From: Glaciecola sp. HTCC2999
Lineage (GTDB): Bacteria > Pseudomonadota > Gammaproteobacteria > Enterobacterales > Alteromonadaceae
DNA: 64,000 nucleotides
Direction: 5' to 3'
NCBI GenBank assembly: GCA_949498985.1
Contig: CATECQ010000050.1
Span: 1 to 64,000 of the forward strand
Part shown: positions 44,644-55,066 of the stretch, piece by piece
Numbering within the stretch: position 1 is the stretch's first letter
Layout of the letters: each line of letters starts with the position of its first letter
Made by a program: the position numbers and the translations under genes
Notes under the pieces: generated by a model
The model's input: only the letters and a program-made list of their open reading frames with translations
What the model was told of the DNA's origin: nothing
The model's database searches: none

Positions 44644-45342
44644 ATGACAGAACGTGCTCAAGCTCCTGATAAAGTTATCCGAATAAAAGCAGCGTCAAAA
44701 GGTAATGGTTTAACCACTTTATTATTTGGTGTAGTTGCGTTAACACTCGGATTCACATTATTAGGGCTCATTTCACAATCATTCATATTAGTCGCTATTG
44801 CATTTATCGCATTAGGGATTATTGCGGTGGTCATTGGTTTTTTTAAAATTAAGGAGCCTGATTATTCAGTAATCCTTACAGAACAAGGTATTCATTATCA
44901 GCATCGGTATGGCACTTGGGATATCCCTTGGGAAAACTTACAACGGATTGACGCCCCGAGAGTTACCCGAGGTATTGAGCAAGTTGATTTGTGTATGGTG
45001 GGTTTTAAAATTAAAGAATATTCCTCTTTCTTAGCCAATATTTCACAGCGTTTAATGACCAACACATTAATGGAACAACGTCCTCTATTGATGCAAAATA
45101 TGGAAGCAAACTGTAATACAGGTGAATGTGCGGGCTCAGATCTCATTGAAGACCAAAAATTTAAATTACCTAATGGCAAACTCTTAACCGGAGTACAAGG
45201 CATGTTCGCCAATCGTATGAATAAACTAAGAGACCGTTTAGGGTATGATGTATATATCAACGAAGCTGAGTTAGACCGATCCGTAGATGAATTTGTTGCC
45301 CTTGTTAGGGCGCTGCATGAGAATGTAAAGCGAATCGATTAA
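44644..45342 (+). CDS. DUF2982 family membrane protein
   Basis: The 232-residue protein has two adjacent hydrophobic helices (residues 22-66: LTTLLFGVVALTLGFTLLGL, ILVAIAFIALGIIAVVIGFF). A cytoplasmic PH-like region follows (YSVILTEQGIHYQHRYGTWDIPWENLQRI), ending in a Cys pair (CNTGEC). This matches DUF2982, a family found in Shewanella, Vibrio and relatives, with no known function. It follows the pump by 27 bases and probably shares its transcript. Its stop codon overlaps the convergent receiver-HPt gene. Confidence 0.82.
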   Translation: MTERAQAPDKVIRIKAASKGNGLTTLLFGVVALTLGFTLLGLISQSFILVAIAFIALGIIAVVIGFFKIKEPDYSVILTEQGIHYQHRYGTWDIPWENLQRIDAPRVTRGIEQVDLCMVGFKIKEYSSFLANISQRLMTNTLMEQRPLLMQNMEANCNTGECAGSDLIEDQKFKLPNGKLLTGVQGMFANRMNKLRDRLGYDVYINEAELDRSVDEFVALVRALHENVKRID

Positions 45343-46181
45343 TCTATTTGTAAATGATCGAGTAACTCTTGTGCATTTTCTAAGACGTTGTCCGCTTCAT
45401 TGACCAATAATTCAATTTGGTTATCAAGTGTTTGAGGTGGGTGTTTTTTCAACATAGACTCAATGTCGAAACATCGACTCTGTAACCCTGGCACTCCAGT
45501 ATAGCAGCAAGCTCCATGCAGAGTATGAATGTGAGAAAGCAGGCCATTGATATTAAGTGATAAGTAGTATTCTTGAATCTCAAGCATCATTTCAGGTAGC
45601 ATAATGACAAATTTTGACAATAACTCTCGTGCTGCATCATGGTTAAAATTTGCCTTTCTGAGTGCAAGTTCCCAATCGACAGATGGGAGATTCCCCTGAG
45701 CTTCGGGTATACCCTCATTTTGAATCAATTCTGGAGTATCTGATAGGACACACCATGTTTGAACTAACTTTATTAGTGTCTCCAATATAATGGGTTTTGT
45801 TAGATAATCATCCAGCCCTGAAGAGAGGATGTGATTGATATCTTCACTTGAGGTATGTGCTGTTAAGGCAATGATCGGTGTGCCAATATTGTTATCAGTT
45901 TTACGAATATATTGGGTTGTCTCTATTCCATCCATATCAAGCATTTGAATATCCATAAGAATGAGATCATATTCGTGTTGGTTGCATAGTGTTAATGCCG
46001 CTTTTCCACTTGTGACAGTTGTCAGTTGTATATTAGAGTCCTCGAGAAAGGATGATAATAAAATGAGATTGATATCGACGTCATCAACCGCAAGGATCGC
46101 CAATTCAGGGAGCGCCAAGAGAGCTTGCTGAATTGAGTGAGTCGTCTCATTTTGAAGTTCACTGGCTGTACTTTTAATCAT
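45339..46181 (-). CDS. Stand-alone receiver-HPt protein resembling the C-terminus of BarA
   Basis: The 280-residue protein has a receiver domain (acidic pair DD at 33-34, phospho-acceptor Asp77 in LILMDIQMLDMDG, Lys129 in YLTKPI) and a histidine phosphotransfer domain with His222 in IHTLHGACCYTGVPGL. The E. coli BarA tail has the same order and closely similar motifs (LIHKLHGSCGYSGVP, DWQLALRQA for DWELALRKA). No sensor, HAMP or kinase domain is present upstream, where 173 non-coding bases lead to divergent parC. It may relay phosphate between a separate kinase and UvrY/GacA-type regulators. Confidence 0.82.
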   Translation of the reverse strand: MIKSTASELQNETTHSIQQALLALPELAILAVDDVDINLILLSSFLEDSNIQLTTVTSGKAALTLCNQHEYDLILMDIQMLDMDGIETTQYIRKTDNNIGTPIIALTAHTSSEDINHILSSGLDDYLTKPIILETLIKLVQTWCVLSDTPELIQNEGIPEAQGNLPSVDWELALRKANFNHDAARELLSKFVIMLPEMMLEIQEYYLSLNINGLLSHIHTLHGACCYTGVPGLQSRCFDIESMLKKHPPQTLDNQIELLVNEADNVLENAQELLDHLQID

Positions 46182-46354
46182 TTATTAATATTGAGATGGA
46201 TGGCGGAAGATACGAATAGGCAGTATTGATAACTTTGCTGAATAATTCAACCGTTTCATTCTTTTTGTGGCAATAATACTCGTTACCGTATCACTCGTAT
46301 GCATAATGTATTATGATTTAGATAAGACTAATAACAAGAATCTTTTGGATCGCT

Positions 46355-48721
46355 ATGAGTACCGAAGTCACTATTAATCAAGATGGCGTTGAACAGCTCC
46401 CTATCAGACGCTTCACTGAAGATGCTTATCTTAATTATTCAATGTATGTCATTATGGACAGGGCGTTACCGCATATCGGTGACGGTTTAAAACCAGTTCA
46501 ACGTCGAATTATTTATGCCATGTCTGATTTAGGACTCAGCGCCAATGCAAAGTATAAAAAATCAGCCAGAACTGTCGGTGATGTGTTAGGTAAATTTCAC
46601 CCTCATGGCGATTCGGCGTGTTATGAAGCAATGGTGCTTATGGCTCAGCCATTTACCTATCGCTACCCGCTAGTGGATGGTCAAGGCAACTGGGGTGCAC
46701 CAGATGATCCTAAATCGTTTGCTGCGATGCGTTATACCGAGGCTCGGTTATCACGTTTTTCGGAAGTGTTGTTGGCAGAATTAGGCCAAGGCACTGCTGA
46801 TTGGTCACCTAACTTTGACGGTACGCTTAAAGAACCTAAAGTATTACCTGCACGTTTACCGCATATTTTACTCAATGGTGTCACTGGAATTGCCGTGGGG
46901 ATGGCAACAGATATTCCACCGCATAATGTTCGCGAACTCGCTAATGCATGTTCGTTATTATTAGATAACTCACGTACTGAATTAAGCGAGTTACTTGAAC
47001 ATGTTCAAGGACCTGATTATCCCACCGATGCAGAAATTATTACGCCTAGAGCGGATATTAAAAAGATTTATGAAACGGGTCGCGGCTCTATTAAGATGCG
47101 CGCAGTCTATACCCAAGAAAATGGTGAGGTTGTAATTACCGCATTACCACATCAAGCATCAGGCGGTAAAATCCTCGAACAAATTGCTGGCCAAATGCAG
47201 ACCAAAAAATTACCGATGGTCAGTGATTTACGCGATGAATCGGATCATGAGAATCCGACTCGCCTTGTCGTTACTCCCCGTTCTAATCGAGTTGATATCG
47301 AACAGTTAATGGCGCATTTATTTGCCACGACGGATTTAGAAAAGAACTATCGTGTGAATATCAACATGATAGGGTTAGATGGGCGTCCACAGGTTAAGGA
47401 TCTCAAATCTATTTTATGTGAATGGCTGGTGTTTCGTCGTGACACTGTCACTCGTCGTCTACAATATCGTTTAGATAAGGTATTGGCTCGTTTGCATATT
47501 CTAGAGGGGCTCATGATTGCCTTTTTGAATATAGACGAAGTGATTGAAATAATCCGTCATCACGATGAACCTAAACAAGAGTTGATGACACGTTTTGCGT
47601 TATCAGATACACAAGCAGAAGCCATTTTAGAATTAAAGTTACGTCACCTGGCTAAATTAGAAGAGATGAAGATTCAAGGTGAACAAGACGAATTAAGTAA
47701 AGAACGAGATGCCCTGCAGTTGACCTTAGGCTCAGACCGTCGCATGAAGACGTTGATAAAAAAAGAGCTCATGGCCGACGCTGAGAAGTATGGGGACGAA
47801 CGTCGTTCTCCTATTGTGCAACGTGGTGAGTCGAAGGCTTTAAGTGAAAAAGAATTAGTTCCATCAGAAGCCGTAACTGTTGTCATTTCAGCTAAAGGTT
47901 GGGCGCGGTGTGCCAAAGGGCATGATGTGGATGCTGCCAACTTAAGTTACAAAGGTGATGATAGTTACTTGGCTAGTGCGAAAGGACGTAGCAATCAACC
48001 TGCGGTGTTTTTTGATTCGTCCGGACGTACTTTTAGTTGTGATGCTCATACACTGCCCTCTGCACGAAGCCAAGGTGAGCCGTTGACCGGTCGGTTCAAC
48101 ATGGTAGCGGGGGAACAATTTGAGCATGTAATTATGGCTAAAGAATCACAAAAATTCCTTATGGCAAGTGATGCAGGGTATGGCTTTGTGGGAACATTTG
48201 CTGACATGCTAAGTAAGAATAAAGCAGGTAAGGCGTATTTATCTTTACCAGTAGCGGCGAAAGTATTATCGCCGGTGTTAGTCAATGATATTGAAACTGA
48301 TCGATGTTTAGCTATTTCCAATGAGGGGCGTATGCTGCTATTCCCGTTACGCGATTTACCGAGTCTGGGTAAGGGTAAGGGGAATAAGATCATCAATATT
48401 CCTAGCGCAAAAGCGAAAACACGAGAGGAGTATGTAGTGGCTTTGGCCGTAGTGCCTGCTGGATGTGATGTCAAAGTACTTGCCGGGAAACGTGGTATGA
48501 CACTTAAAGCGAGCGACTTGGAGCATTATTATGGTGAACGTGGTCGTCGTGGTAATAAACTACCTCGTGGGTTACAGCGTGTAGACGGTGTTGAAGTATT
48601 AGCGCCAGATGGTACTGTTATCGACTCTGAAGAAGACGTGGGTGTCGCAGTTGATTCGGTTGCAGTTGACACCCTGAATATAGAATCAGCACCTAAAGAT
48701 GACTTATTTAGTGCTGATTAA
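46355..48721 (+). CDS. parC: DNA topoisomerase IV subunit A
   Basis: The 788-residue subunit cuts and rejoins DNA to unlink daughter chromosomes, with ParE. It has [21 protein letters not shown], the quinolone region [12 protein letters not shown] with wild-type-like Ser87 and Glu91, the catalytic Tyr127 in [10 protein letters not shown], and C-terminal beta-pinwheel blades. Length exceeds E. coli ParC by about 36 residues because of an acidic tail ([13 protein letters not shown]). parE is not adjacent. The last 18 bases overlap the convergent lipase-like gene. Confidence 0.96.
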   Translation: MSTEVTINQDGVEQLPIRRFTEDAYLNYSMYVIMDRALPHIGDGLKPVQRRIIYAMSDLGLSANAKYKKSARTVGDVLGKFHPHGDSACYEAMVLMAQPFTYRYPLVDGQGNWGAPDDPKSFAAMRYTEARLSRFSEVLLAELGQGTADWSPNFDGTLKEPKVLPARLPHILLNGVTGIAVGMATDIPPHNVRELANACSLLLDNSRTELSELLEHVQGPDYPTDAEIITPRADIKKIYETGRGSIKMRAVYTQENGEVVITALPHQASGGKILEQIAGQMQTKKLPMVSDLRDESDHENPTRLVVTPRSNRVDIEQLMAHLFATTDLEKNYRVNINMIGLDGRPQVKDLKSILCEWLVFRRDTVTRRLQYRLDKVLARLHILEGLMIAFLNIDEVIEIIRHHDEPKQELMTRFALSDTQAEAILELKLRHLAKLEEMKIQGEQDELSKERDALQLTLGSDRRMKTLIKKELMADAEKYGDERRSPIVQRGESKALSEKELVPSEAVTVVISAKGWARCAKGHDVDAANLSYKGDDSYLASAKGRSNQPAVFFDSSGRTFSCDAHTLPSARSQGEPLTGRFNMVAGEQFEHVIMAKESQKFLMASDAGYGFVGTFADMLSKNKAGKAYLSLPVAAKVLSPVLVNDIETDRCLAISNEGRMLLFPLRDLPSLGKGKGNKIINIPSAKAKTREEYVVALAVVPAGCDVKVLAGKRGMTLKASDLEHYYGERGRRGNKLPRGLQRVDGVEVLAPDGTVIDSEEDVGVAVDSVAVDTLNIESAPKDDLFSAD

Positions 48722-49502
48722 TGGATGATTGCCCAGTTCTTGGGCAATAATTTCCCAGACCTGCGAATTAGTGACTAATCCATCATGAGAACTATCGACT
48801 TCAATATTGTGGGCTTGGTCATTGTAGGTATCAACACAGGCTGTCCAATCTACAATATTGTCTTCTTTTGAATAAATAGACGACACCGGTTGGGGTAGCC
48901 CAATTCGGTTACACGTATTTACATATGCTTCATATTTATCAAGATCCAATTTATGCTTGTGAGCATAAGAAGTGGCACAAGTTGTCGATTTGGGGCCACC
49001 TGTTATCGGTGTGCCTAGCGTAATGACTTGATGAACATCACTCTGGAATAGGCGGGCCACCTCTCTAATCAGAACTCCACCAAGATCCCAACCAATTAAT
49101 GTGACCGCATTCCCCCCGTTGTAAAAAACGCAACTCATCTAATTGTTTGGCAAGAAATTTGGTGTCATCTTCGATTAATCTATTGTGTGTGCCATGTTCC
49201 CAGTTGAATACTTGATAACCCAAGTACTTTAAAAACTTACCCAGAGAACACATGGATTGTGCTTCAGATAGATTCCCTGGCACTAATACAATCGAGCGTC
49301 CATCACCTTTAGGTAAACTGAGCAGTTCTGGAAACCTAAATGAAGCACTGATCCAATCAAGAGGTGTGATGATTTCGTTCAGCGTATTAAACCGAGTGGA
49401 TATGTCTTCACTGCAACGTTGTTGATCCATATTGTTCACGTGTGCAGTGAGATTCTGTTTATTATTTAAGTTAGCTACCTGTGGCAAAGTTTCCTTAAGC
49501 AT
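48704..49502 (-). pseudogene. Frameshifted lipase-like alpha/beta hydrolase with Asp in the nucleophile elbow
   Basis: The first frame (49502 to 49065, after AAGGAG) reads SIVLVPGNLSEAQSM and VFNWEHGTHN before losing register in a run of six G at about 49114. Removing one G gives LRFLQRGNAVTLIGWDLGG and a continuous frame to 48704 with HQVITLGTPITGGP, the acid in SKEDNIVDW and the His in DSSHDGLV. The whole is a lipase-type hydrolase of about 265 residues. The elbow is GWDLGG where GWSLGG is expected, so the serine is replaced by Asp. It is either an inactivated gene or one with a sequencing error and an altered active site. Confidence 0.75.
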
Positions 49503-49583
49503 ACATCGACTCCTTCGTTATGCATGTAAGTATTACGTTACAGGTGATGTTGTGGTTCTTATGACTTTGGTCTTATGCGTCGG

Positions 49584-50390
49584 TTAATTGACATTTGTGC
49601 TTTCAAATATTTTATCTGCTGACGCGGCAACAAATCCTTGATAGAGTTCTCCATTAGGTAAAGGATAACGCTGGGCAAACTCATAAAAACAGCTAGGTAA
49701 TGTCACTGTATTATCGCTAAATTTTATCGGCATTTGGTCGGCCATGGTTGATGATTGTGCTAAACAAACTGATGGATCACCTTTGATTTCGCCCCCTGCA
49801 GTGTTTAACGTAAAACCTGAAGCTTTTAATAATGCATTAACCTCAGATAATTCAGTCATTGAGCTTAAGTGATTAACACTCACTGTAAAATGGTTTGCTC
49901 TAAATCCCCATGCAGCCAGCCAAGCAGCATATTCAGACTCATTTAGTAATGTTCGATAATCTGTTTCACTGATTTGCCAGTGTGTGCCAGAATATAGGAA
50001 ATCTGGTTGCGCTACAGCATTAAAATCCATTGAGTCGATGATTTCACTTATAATCGCTTGTGATACAGGCGATAATTCATTGACTTTTAATTCACTGATA
50101 AATACTTTAGGTAAGTTTGGATCAGGGTGTTGATAATGCCAAGCGTTGAGCTTTTTACTGGAAAAATCATACTCTCCGCTTTTTACATATCCTAATTGGA
50201 TAAAATGCAGCGCAAGATCTGACACGGCGATACCTGGGATTGCAAATGTGCGCAACGCAATATGGTCGTTTACTAATTCTGCTTTTCCATTATGCGCTTT
50301 AAGTAAGGTATGAATTTTATGAGCCGAGGGGGTGATGGTAAGATAATCATGCCATAGGCCTGTGAATAATTCATTGATATGTGTATGCAT
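49584..50390 (-). CDS. DUF1338 family protein (HglS/2-oxoadipate dioxygenase-like, short form)
   Basis: This 268-residue protein belongs to DUF1338, the vicinal-oxygen-chelate-like family of HglS/YdcJ, iron enzymes that convert 2-oxoadipate to 2-hydroxyglutarate. Candidate metal ligands are the His in ELVNDHIALRTF and the His in FRANHFTVSVNHL; an acidic third ligand is not certain. It is shorter than HglS and ends the argD-astA-astD run 33 bases after astD, an association I recall from Shewanella. A role with a dicarboxylate or semialdehyde of arginine breakdown is inference. Confidence 0.8.
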   Translation of the reverse strand: MHTHINELFTGLWHDYLTITPSAHKIHTLLKAHNGKAELVNDHIALRTFAIPGIAVSDLALHFIQLGYVKSGEYDFSSKKLNAWHYQHPDPNLPKVFISELKVNELSPVSQAIISEIIDSMDFNAVAQPDFLYSGTHWQISETDYRTLLNESEYAAWLAAWGFRANHFTVSVNHLSSMTELSEVNALLKASGFTLNTAGGEIKGDPSVCLAQSSTMADQMPIKFSDNTVTLPSCFYEFAQRYPLPNGELYQGFVAASADKIFESTNVN

Positions 50391-50423
50391 AGAGCTTCCT
50401 CAAAGAGACATGTCTTTATTTAG

Positions 50424-51884
50424 TTAAAAGTGTAAGCCGGGACTGAGTGTGGCTGGCAAAGTCGTTGCTTCAAGTTCTACGGATGCAACGGGGTAAGCAC
50501 AATAATCGGCGGCATAAAAAGCACTTGCGCGATGATTACCGCTTTCACCTATACCGCCAAATGGTGCAGCCCCACTTGCACCAGTTATTGGGCGATTCCA
50601 ATTGACTATGCCCGCTCGGATATGCTGATAAAAGACATCATACAGTGCTGAATCATCAGCGATAAGGCCAGCAGATAAGCCAAATTTAGTATTGTTAGCT
50701 TCAAAAATCGCAGTATTAAAATCATCATAGCGGATGACTTTTAACAGCGGACCAAAATGCTCTTCATCCGGTAGCTTAGATAATATAGCGGTAACATCAA
50801 TAATCCCTGGTGTCACTAAACCTGTATTTGAGTCAATGTGTGTTAAAGGTAATAATGTGTTGGCGCCTAATGTTGTAAGTTGATTCTGTGCGTCAACCAT
50901 CATTTGTGCAGCGCGTGCAGAAATCATCGCTCCCATAAATGGAGGAGTGTCAGCATCATAAATACCGACATCTATGGCTCTGGTCACCTCTATGAGTCGT
51001 TCTAAAATGGCATCACCTTGAGTGGTATTTGGAATAAATAAACGGCGTGCACAAGTGCAACGTTGACCTGAGGTAATAAATGCCGACTGAATAATATCAT
51101 GAACGGCAGCATCAATTTCATTAACGGGACCAACGATTAATGGGTTATTTCCGCCCATCTCTAAAGCCAAAATTTTGCCTGGGTGACCAGCGAATTGTTC
51201 ATGCAAAAGCTTACCGGTGTTGGATGAACCGGTGAAAAATAGTCCATCTATTTGGTCATGACTCGCTAATGCTTTACCTGTGGTGATATTTCCTTGAACT
51301 AAATTCAGCACACCTTTAGGTAATCCTGCTGCTTCCCAAAGTTCTACCATCTTCTGAGCGACTAAAGGAGTTAAATCAGACGGTTTAAAAACGACGGTGT
51401 TACCTGCAATTAGAGCTGGAACAATATGTCCATTTGGCAAATGTCCCGGGAAGTTATAAGGGCCAAATACGGCCACAACGCCATGCGGTTTATGTCGAAT
51501 AAACGCTTTTCCTAATGGCATCGGGTTTTCCGTTGTACCGGTACGTGTGTCATAGGATTTAATGGATAAATTGATTTTACCCACCATTGCCCCTGCTTCT
51601 GTGGCGGCTTCCCATAATGGCTTACCCGTTTCCATAGCAATCGTTTGTGTGAGTAAATCTTGATTAGCTTTTAGCTGGTCTGCATAGGCTAAAATATACT
51701 CAATCCGGGTATCGACACTCAGTGCACCCCAGTATGAAAAAGCAGTGCGAGCGGCATGTATTGCGTTATCGATTTGCGCTGGAGTAGCGGCGTTACTAGA
51801 CCAAATAACGCTGTTTTTGGCCGGATCAATTGACGTCATACTAGCGCCTTCGCCAGCTAACCAATTACCATTGATATAATGCAT
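50424..51884 (-). CDS. astD: Succinylglutamate-semialdehyde dehydrogenase
   Basis: This 486-residue NAD-dependent aldehyde dehydrogenase turns N-succinylglutamate semialdehyde into N-succinylglutamate in the arginine succinyltransferase route. It has [35 protein letters not shown], catalytic Glu in [12 protein letters not shown] and Cys in [14 protein letters not shown]. It follows astA by 43 bases. The pathway genes astB and astE are not in the window. Confidence 0.94.
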   Translation of the reverse strand: MHYINGNWLAGEGASMTSIDPAKNSVIWSSNAATPAQIDNAIHAARTAFSYWGALSVDTRIEYILAYADQLKANQDLLTQTIAMETGKPLWEAATEAGAMVGKINLSIKSYDTRTGTTENPMPLGKAFIRHKPHGVVAVFGPYNFPGHLPNGHIVPALIAGNTVVFKPSDLTPLVAQKMVELWEAAGLPKGVLNLVQGNITTGKALASHDQIDGLFFTGSSNTGKLLHEQFAGHPGKILALEMGGNNPLIVGPVNEIDAAVHDIIQSAFITSGQRCTCARRLFIPNTTQGDAILERLIEVTRAIDVGIYDADTPPFMGAMISARAAQMMVDAQNQLTTLGANTLLPLTHIDSNTGLVTPGIIDVTAILSKLPDEEHFGPLLKVIRYDDFNTAIFEANNTKFGLSAGLIADDSALYDVFYQHIRAGIVNWNRPITGASGAAPFGGIGESGNHRASAFYAADYCAYPVASVELEATTLPATLSPGLHF

Positions 51885-51927
51885 TTTCTGTTGTCCTGTC
51901 GTGTTATTTATTACCAGTTAAGCTGGC

Positions 51928-52944
51928 TTATTTTAAAGGTGCAATACGTATAAATTCGCCGTTATTGACTTTCAGTGCTGCCGCAGTATCTCTTGATATG
52001 AGAATGTGATCATCGGTAATTTCGACCGGTTGAAGCACTCCTCTAAAGTCAGCGACTTGAGTATTGATAATAAGGTGTAAAGGCGCTTGTGGATTAATTG
52101 TCGCCACAAGTGCAGGTTTTCGGATAGAATTTTTTACCGTTTTTAATGATTCAACATCGGCTTCAATTGTAGGTCCGGCATCAAAAATATCGACGTACCC
52201 TCGACACTTAAATCCTTCTTTCTCAAGTAGTGCTAAAGCGGGTTTTGTTTTTTCATGGACTTGACCAATAGCAGCTTGCGCCGCCGCAGACAAAAGATTG
52301 ACATAAATGGGATACTTGGGCATTAACTCAGCGATGAATACTTTATTGCCGATGCCGGTGAGATAATCAGCGGTTGGAAAATCCATTGAGAAAAAGTGCT
52401 TCTCTAACCATTCCCAAAACGGAGAACGGCCGTTTTCATCACTGACACCTCGCATCTCTGCTATGACTTGCTCGGTAAACCGAGATTGATGTTCAGCCAT
52501 AAATAAGAATCTGATTTTGGACAAAAAGCGACCCATATTAGGTAAGCGCGCTTGTTCTCTTAAAAATAAGGTACAGATTTCACTGACACCCGAATAATCA
52601 TTACATACGGTAAGGATCTCAACGGTATTATGGATGTTTAGCTCTCGCGAGGCATGCACCACCTTACCTAAATGATAATGATAGAAGGCATCTTCTACGC
52701 CAACGCTTGACTCGATTCCACAAGTGCCCACTGCAGTTTGAGTGTCAGTATCTTCCATCACGAACAAATAACTTTCATTGGCAGGCTTTGAAATATCTTG
52801 ATTGAATGATGCTTCTGAACGCGCAATTTTTTGAGCCAATAAATCTTCGTTAACAGGTAATGATGTGAAACCAATACCGGACTCTTCAGCAATCGCATGT
52901 AACTCAGCAAAGTCCCTTTGCTGGATAGGTCTTATAATATTCAT
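51928..52944 (-). CDS. astA: Arginine N-succinyltransferase
   Basis: The 338-residue GNAT-like enzyme transfers succinyl from succinyl-CoA to arginine, the first step of the AST pathway. Markers are IIRPIQQRDFAELHAIAEESG at the start, FYHYHLGKVVHASREL, MAEHQSRFTEQVIAEMRG, FPTADYLTGIGNKVFIAELMP, and GYVDIFDAGPTIEA. It begins 5 bases after argD, with which it is clearly co-transcribed. Confidence 0.95.
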   Translation of the reverse strand: MNIIRPIQQRDFAELHAIAEESGIGFTSLPVNEDLLAQKIARSEASFNQDISKPANESYLFVMEDTDTQTAVGTCGIESSVGVEDAFYHYHLGKVVHASRELNIHNTVEILTVCNDYSGVSEICTLFLREQARLPNMGRFLSKIRFLFMAEHQSRFTEQVIAEMRGVSDENGRSPFWEWLEKHFFSMDFPTADYLTGIGNKVFIAELMPKYPIYVNLLSAAAQAAIGQVHEKTKPALALLEKEGFKCRGYVDIFDAGPTIEADVESLKTVKNSIRKPALVATINPQAPLHLIINTQVADFRGVLQPVEITDDHILISRDTAAALKVNNGEFIRIAPLK

Positions 52945-52949
52945 TTAAG

Positions 52950-54179
52950 TTATGCTGATTCAGCTGATAGTGCGTCTTGGGCTAAGACATGTGCGATGCC
53001 CTCTTCAAAACGGCGCAGTCCTTCAATAATGTCTTCATCAGGAATAACTAAGGAAGGGGCAAAACGTACGACATTCACTCCTGCAATCAAGCACATGGTC
53101 CCTTTCTCGGTTGCTGCTACCATGAAGTCTCGTGCACGGCCTTGATATTTTTCGTTCATTGCACAGCCTAAAAGCATGCCTTTGCCGCGAATTTCAGAAA
53201 AAACGTGATACTTGTCATTGATGCGCATGAGGTGTTCACGAAACAAAGCTTCTTTGGCTTTTACCCCAGCTAAGATAGCAGGGTCATTAATGATATCAAG
53301 CGCCTTTTCAGCAATCGCACAAGCTAATGGATTTCCACCATAAGTTGAACCATGCGTACCTACTTTAAGATGCGAGCCAATGGCTTTGGTTGTGAGCATT
53401 GCACCAATCGGAATGCCACCGCCTAATGATTTAGCAGATGTTAAAATATCAGGGACGACATCTAATCCCATATAAGCAAATAGATCTCCTGTTCTGCCAA
53501 CACCTGATTGAACTTCATCAAAAATGAGTAATGCGTTATGTTTATTACACAGTGCACGAACACCTATAACAAAATCTGGGTCAGGTACAATAATGCCACC
53601 TTCTCCTTGCAGCGGCTCCATCATGATAGCACAAGTGTTGTCAGACATAATGGCTTCTAAGGCAGCTAAATCATTATAAGTAGTATGTGTAATAGCGCCT
53701 GGTTTAGGTCCAAAGCCATCGGAATAAGCAGCTTGACCACCCACGGTGACAGTGAAAAATGTTCGACCATGAAAGCCTTGAGTAAATGCAATGATTTGAT
53801 CTTTTTGTGGCCCATAATGATCTAATGCCCAACGTCGTGCTAATTTAAGTGCCGCTTCATTAACTTCGGCGCCTGAATTAGCGAAGTAAACCCTTTCTGC
53901 AAAAGTGGCATCAGTTAATTTTTTGGCTAAACGTAACGCAGGTTCGTTAGTATATACATTCGATAAATGCCAAAGCTTTTCGCCTTGTTCTTTTAACACG
54001 CTAACTAGCTCAGGGTGGCAATGGCCTAATACATTAACTGCAATCCCACCAGCAAAATCGATGTACTCTTTATCATCTTGGTCCCATATCTTTGAACCTT
54101 CACCGCGGACCGGTATCATCGCTGCTGGATTATAGTTTGGAACCATTACATCGTTAAATAATTCGCGTGTTACTTGCAT
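52950..54179 (-). CDS. argD: Acetylornithine/succinylornithine aminotransferase
   Basis: The 409-residue class III PLP transaminase acts on acetylornithine in arginine synthesis and succinylornithine in breakdown. It has [39 protein letters not shown], the Asp in [14 protein letters not shown], and the PLP Lys in [14 protein letters not shown]. Lying directly before astA, it probably serves as AstC too. It has its own upstream intergenic region of 225 bases, in which I see no convincing ArgR box. Confidence 0.94.
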   Translation of the reverse strand: MQVTRELFNDVMVPNYNPAAMIPVRGEGSKIWDQDDKEYIDFAGGIAVNVLGHCHPELVSVLKEQGEKLWHLSNVYTNEPALRLAKKLTDATFAERVYFANSGAEVNEAALKLARRWALDHYGPQKDQIIAFTQGFHGRTFFTVTVGGQAAYSDGFGPKPGAITHTTYNDLAALEAIMSDNTCAIMMEPLQGEGGIIVPDPDFVIGVRALCNKHNALLIFDEVQSGVGRTGDLFAYMGLDVVPDILTSAKSLGGGIPIGAMLTTKAIGSHLKVGTHGSTYGGNPLACAIAEKALDIINDPAILAGVKAKEALFREHLMRINDKYHVFSEIRGKGMLLGCAMNEKYQGRARDFMVAATEKGTMCLIAGVNVVRFAPSLVIPDEDIIEGLRRFEEGIAHVLAQDALSAESA

Positions 54180-54404
54180 TTTAGACCTTTAGGCTTGTTG
54201 TTTATTATCTATAGGATAGGTGGTTTTAACACTGAAGTAAATGGATTTAGGCTAGGTATAATAAGGGGTTGACAGATTTTGCATATTATTTGAATAAGTA
54301 TGTTATATCCATATCTAACGGATAAACACTCAGACACGATAAAGACTAGTTTCACTGTGATAAGTCAGTATAAAAAAATTCGACTATTTATGTGAAAAAA
54401 AATA

Positions 54405-55037
54405 TTAATTGATATGGATAGGTTGTGTCGGTTCGGCTTGCAGAAAATTGTTTAGAATGTCATGACCAAATTCGGTAAGTAGTGATTCAGGATGGAATTG
54501 GACGCCATAAATGTGTTGAGCATGATCTTCTATTGCCATGATTTCAATGTCATCCGGGGGGAATACTTCATCAGATAAAGCTGTGTTATTTTCCGTACAC
54601 CAAGCTGTTACACTAAAATTTTCACTTAAGCTGTGGGGCTCAATCATTAATGAATGGTAACGAGTTGCTGTGAAAGTGCGGTTGATGTTTTTAAATAATT
54701 GTCCAGTACAATGAGTTACTTGTGCTGTTTTACCATGTTTAATGGTACGTGCCGCAATGATATTCGCACCAAAAACTTGAGCGATGGCTTGATGGCCCAA
54801 GCACACGCCAAGCATGGGGATTTTACCTGCAAATGTGGCGATGGCTGCCAAAGTAATACCTGATTCGTTTGGCGTACAAGGCCCTGGCGATAGCACCAGA
54901 TGATCAGGCGCGAGTGCTTCAATCTCTGCAATACTGATAGCATCATTGCGGACGACTTTTACTTCTTCTCCTAACTCGATAAAATATCGAGCTAGGTTAT
55001 GCGTAAATGAGTCATAGTTATCAATCAGTAACAGCAT
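54405..55037 (-). CDS. pabA: Aminodeoxychorismate/anthranilate synthase glutaminase component
   Basis: The 210-residue class I glutamine amidotransferase has LLIDNYDSFTHNLARYFIELG, LSPGPCTPNESG, catalytic Cys in LGVCLGHQAIAQVFG, and the His-x-Glu of YGVQFHPESLLTEFG. It supplies ammonia to PabB for folate synthesis and possibly to TrpE. Its position between trpS and argD is that seen for pabA in Shewanella and E. coli relatives. It follows trpS by 29 bases. Confidence 0.93.
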   Translation of the reverse strand: MLLLIDNYDSFTHNLARYFIELGEEVKVVRNDAISIAEIEALAPDHLVLSPGPCTPNESGITLAAIATFAGKIPMLGVCLGHQAIAQVFGANIIAARTIKHGKTAQVTHCTGQLFKNINRTFTATRYHSLMIEPHSLSENFSVTAWCTENNTALSDEVFPPDDIEIMAIEDHAQHIYGVQFHPESLLTEFGHDILNNFLQAEPTQPIHIN

Positions 55038-55066
55038 AGTTAACCTATTTTAGTAACACGACAGAA

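Noticed and set aside
54268-54296. TTGACA followed 17 bases later by a -10-like GAATAA on the plus strand.
   Set aside because: No plus-strand gene follows; it points into the antisense side of pabA and is probably chance in AT-rich DNA.
54180-54404. Possible ArgR box before argD (TTTGAATAAGTATG region).
   Set aside because: Only one half resembles the consensus; the other half is not recognisable, so I do not claim an operator.
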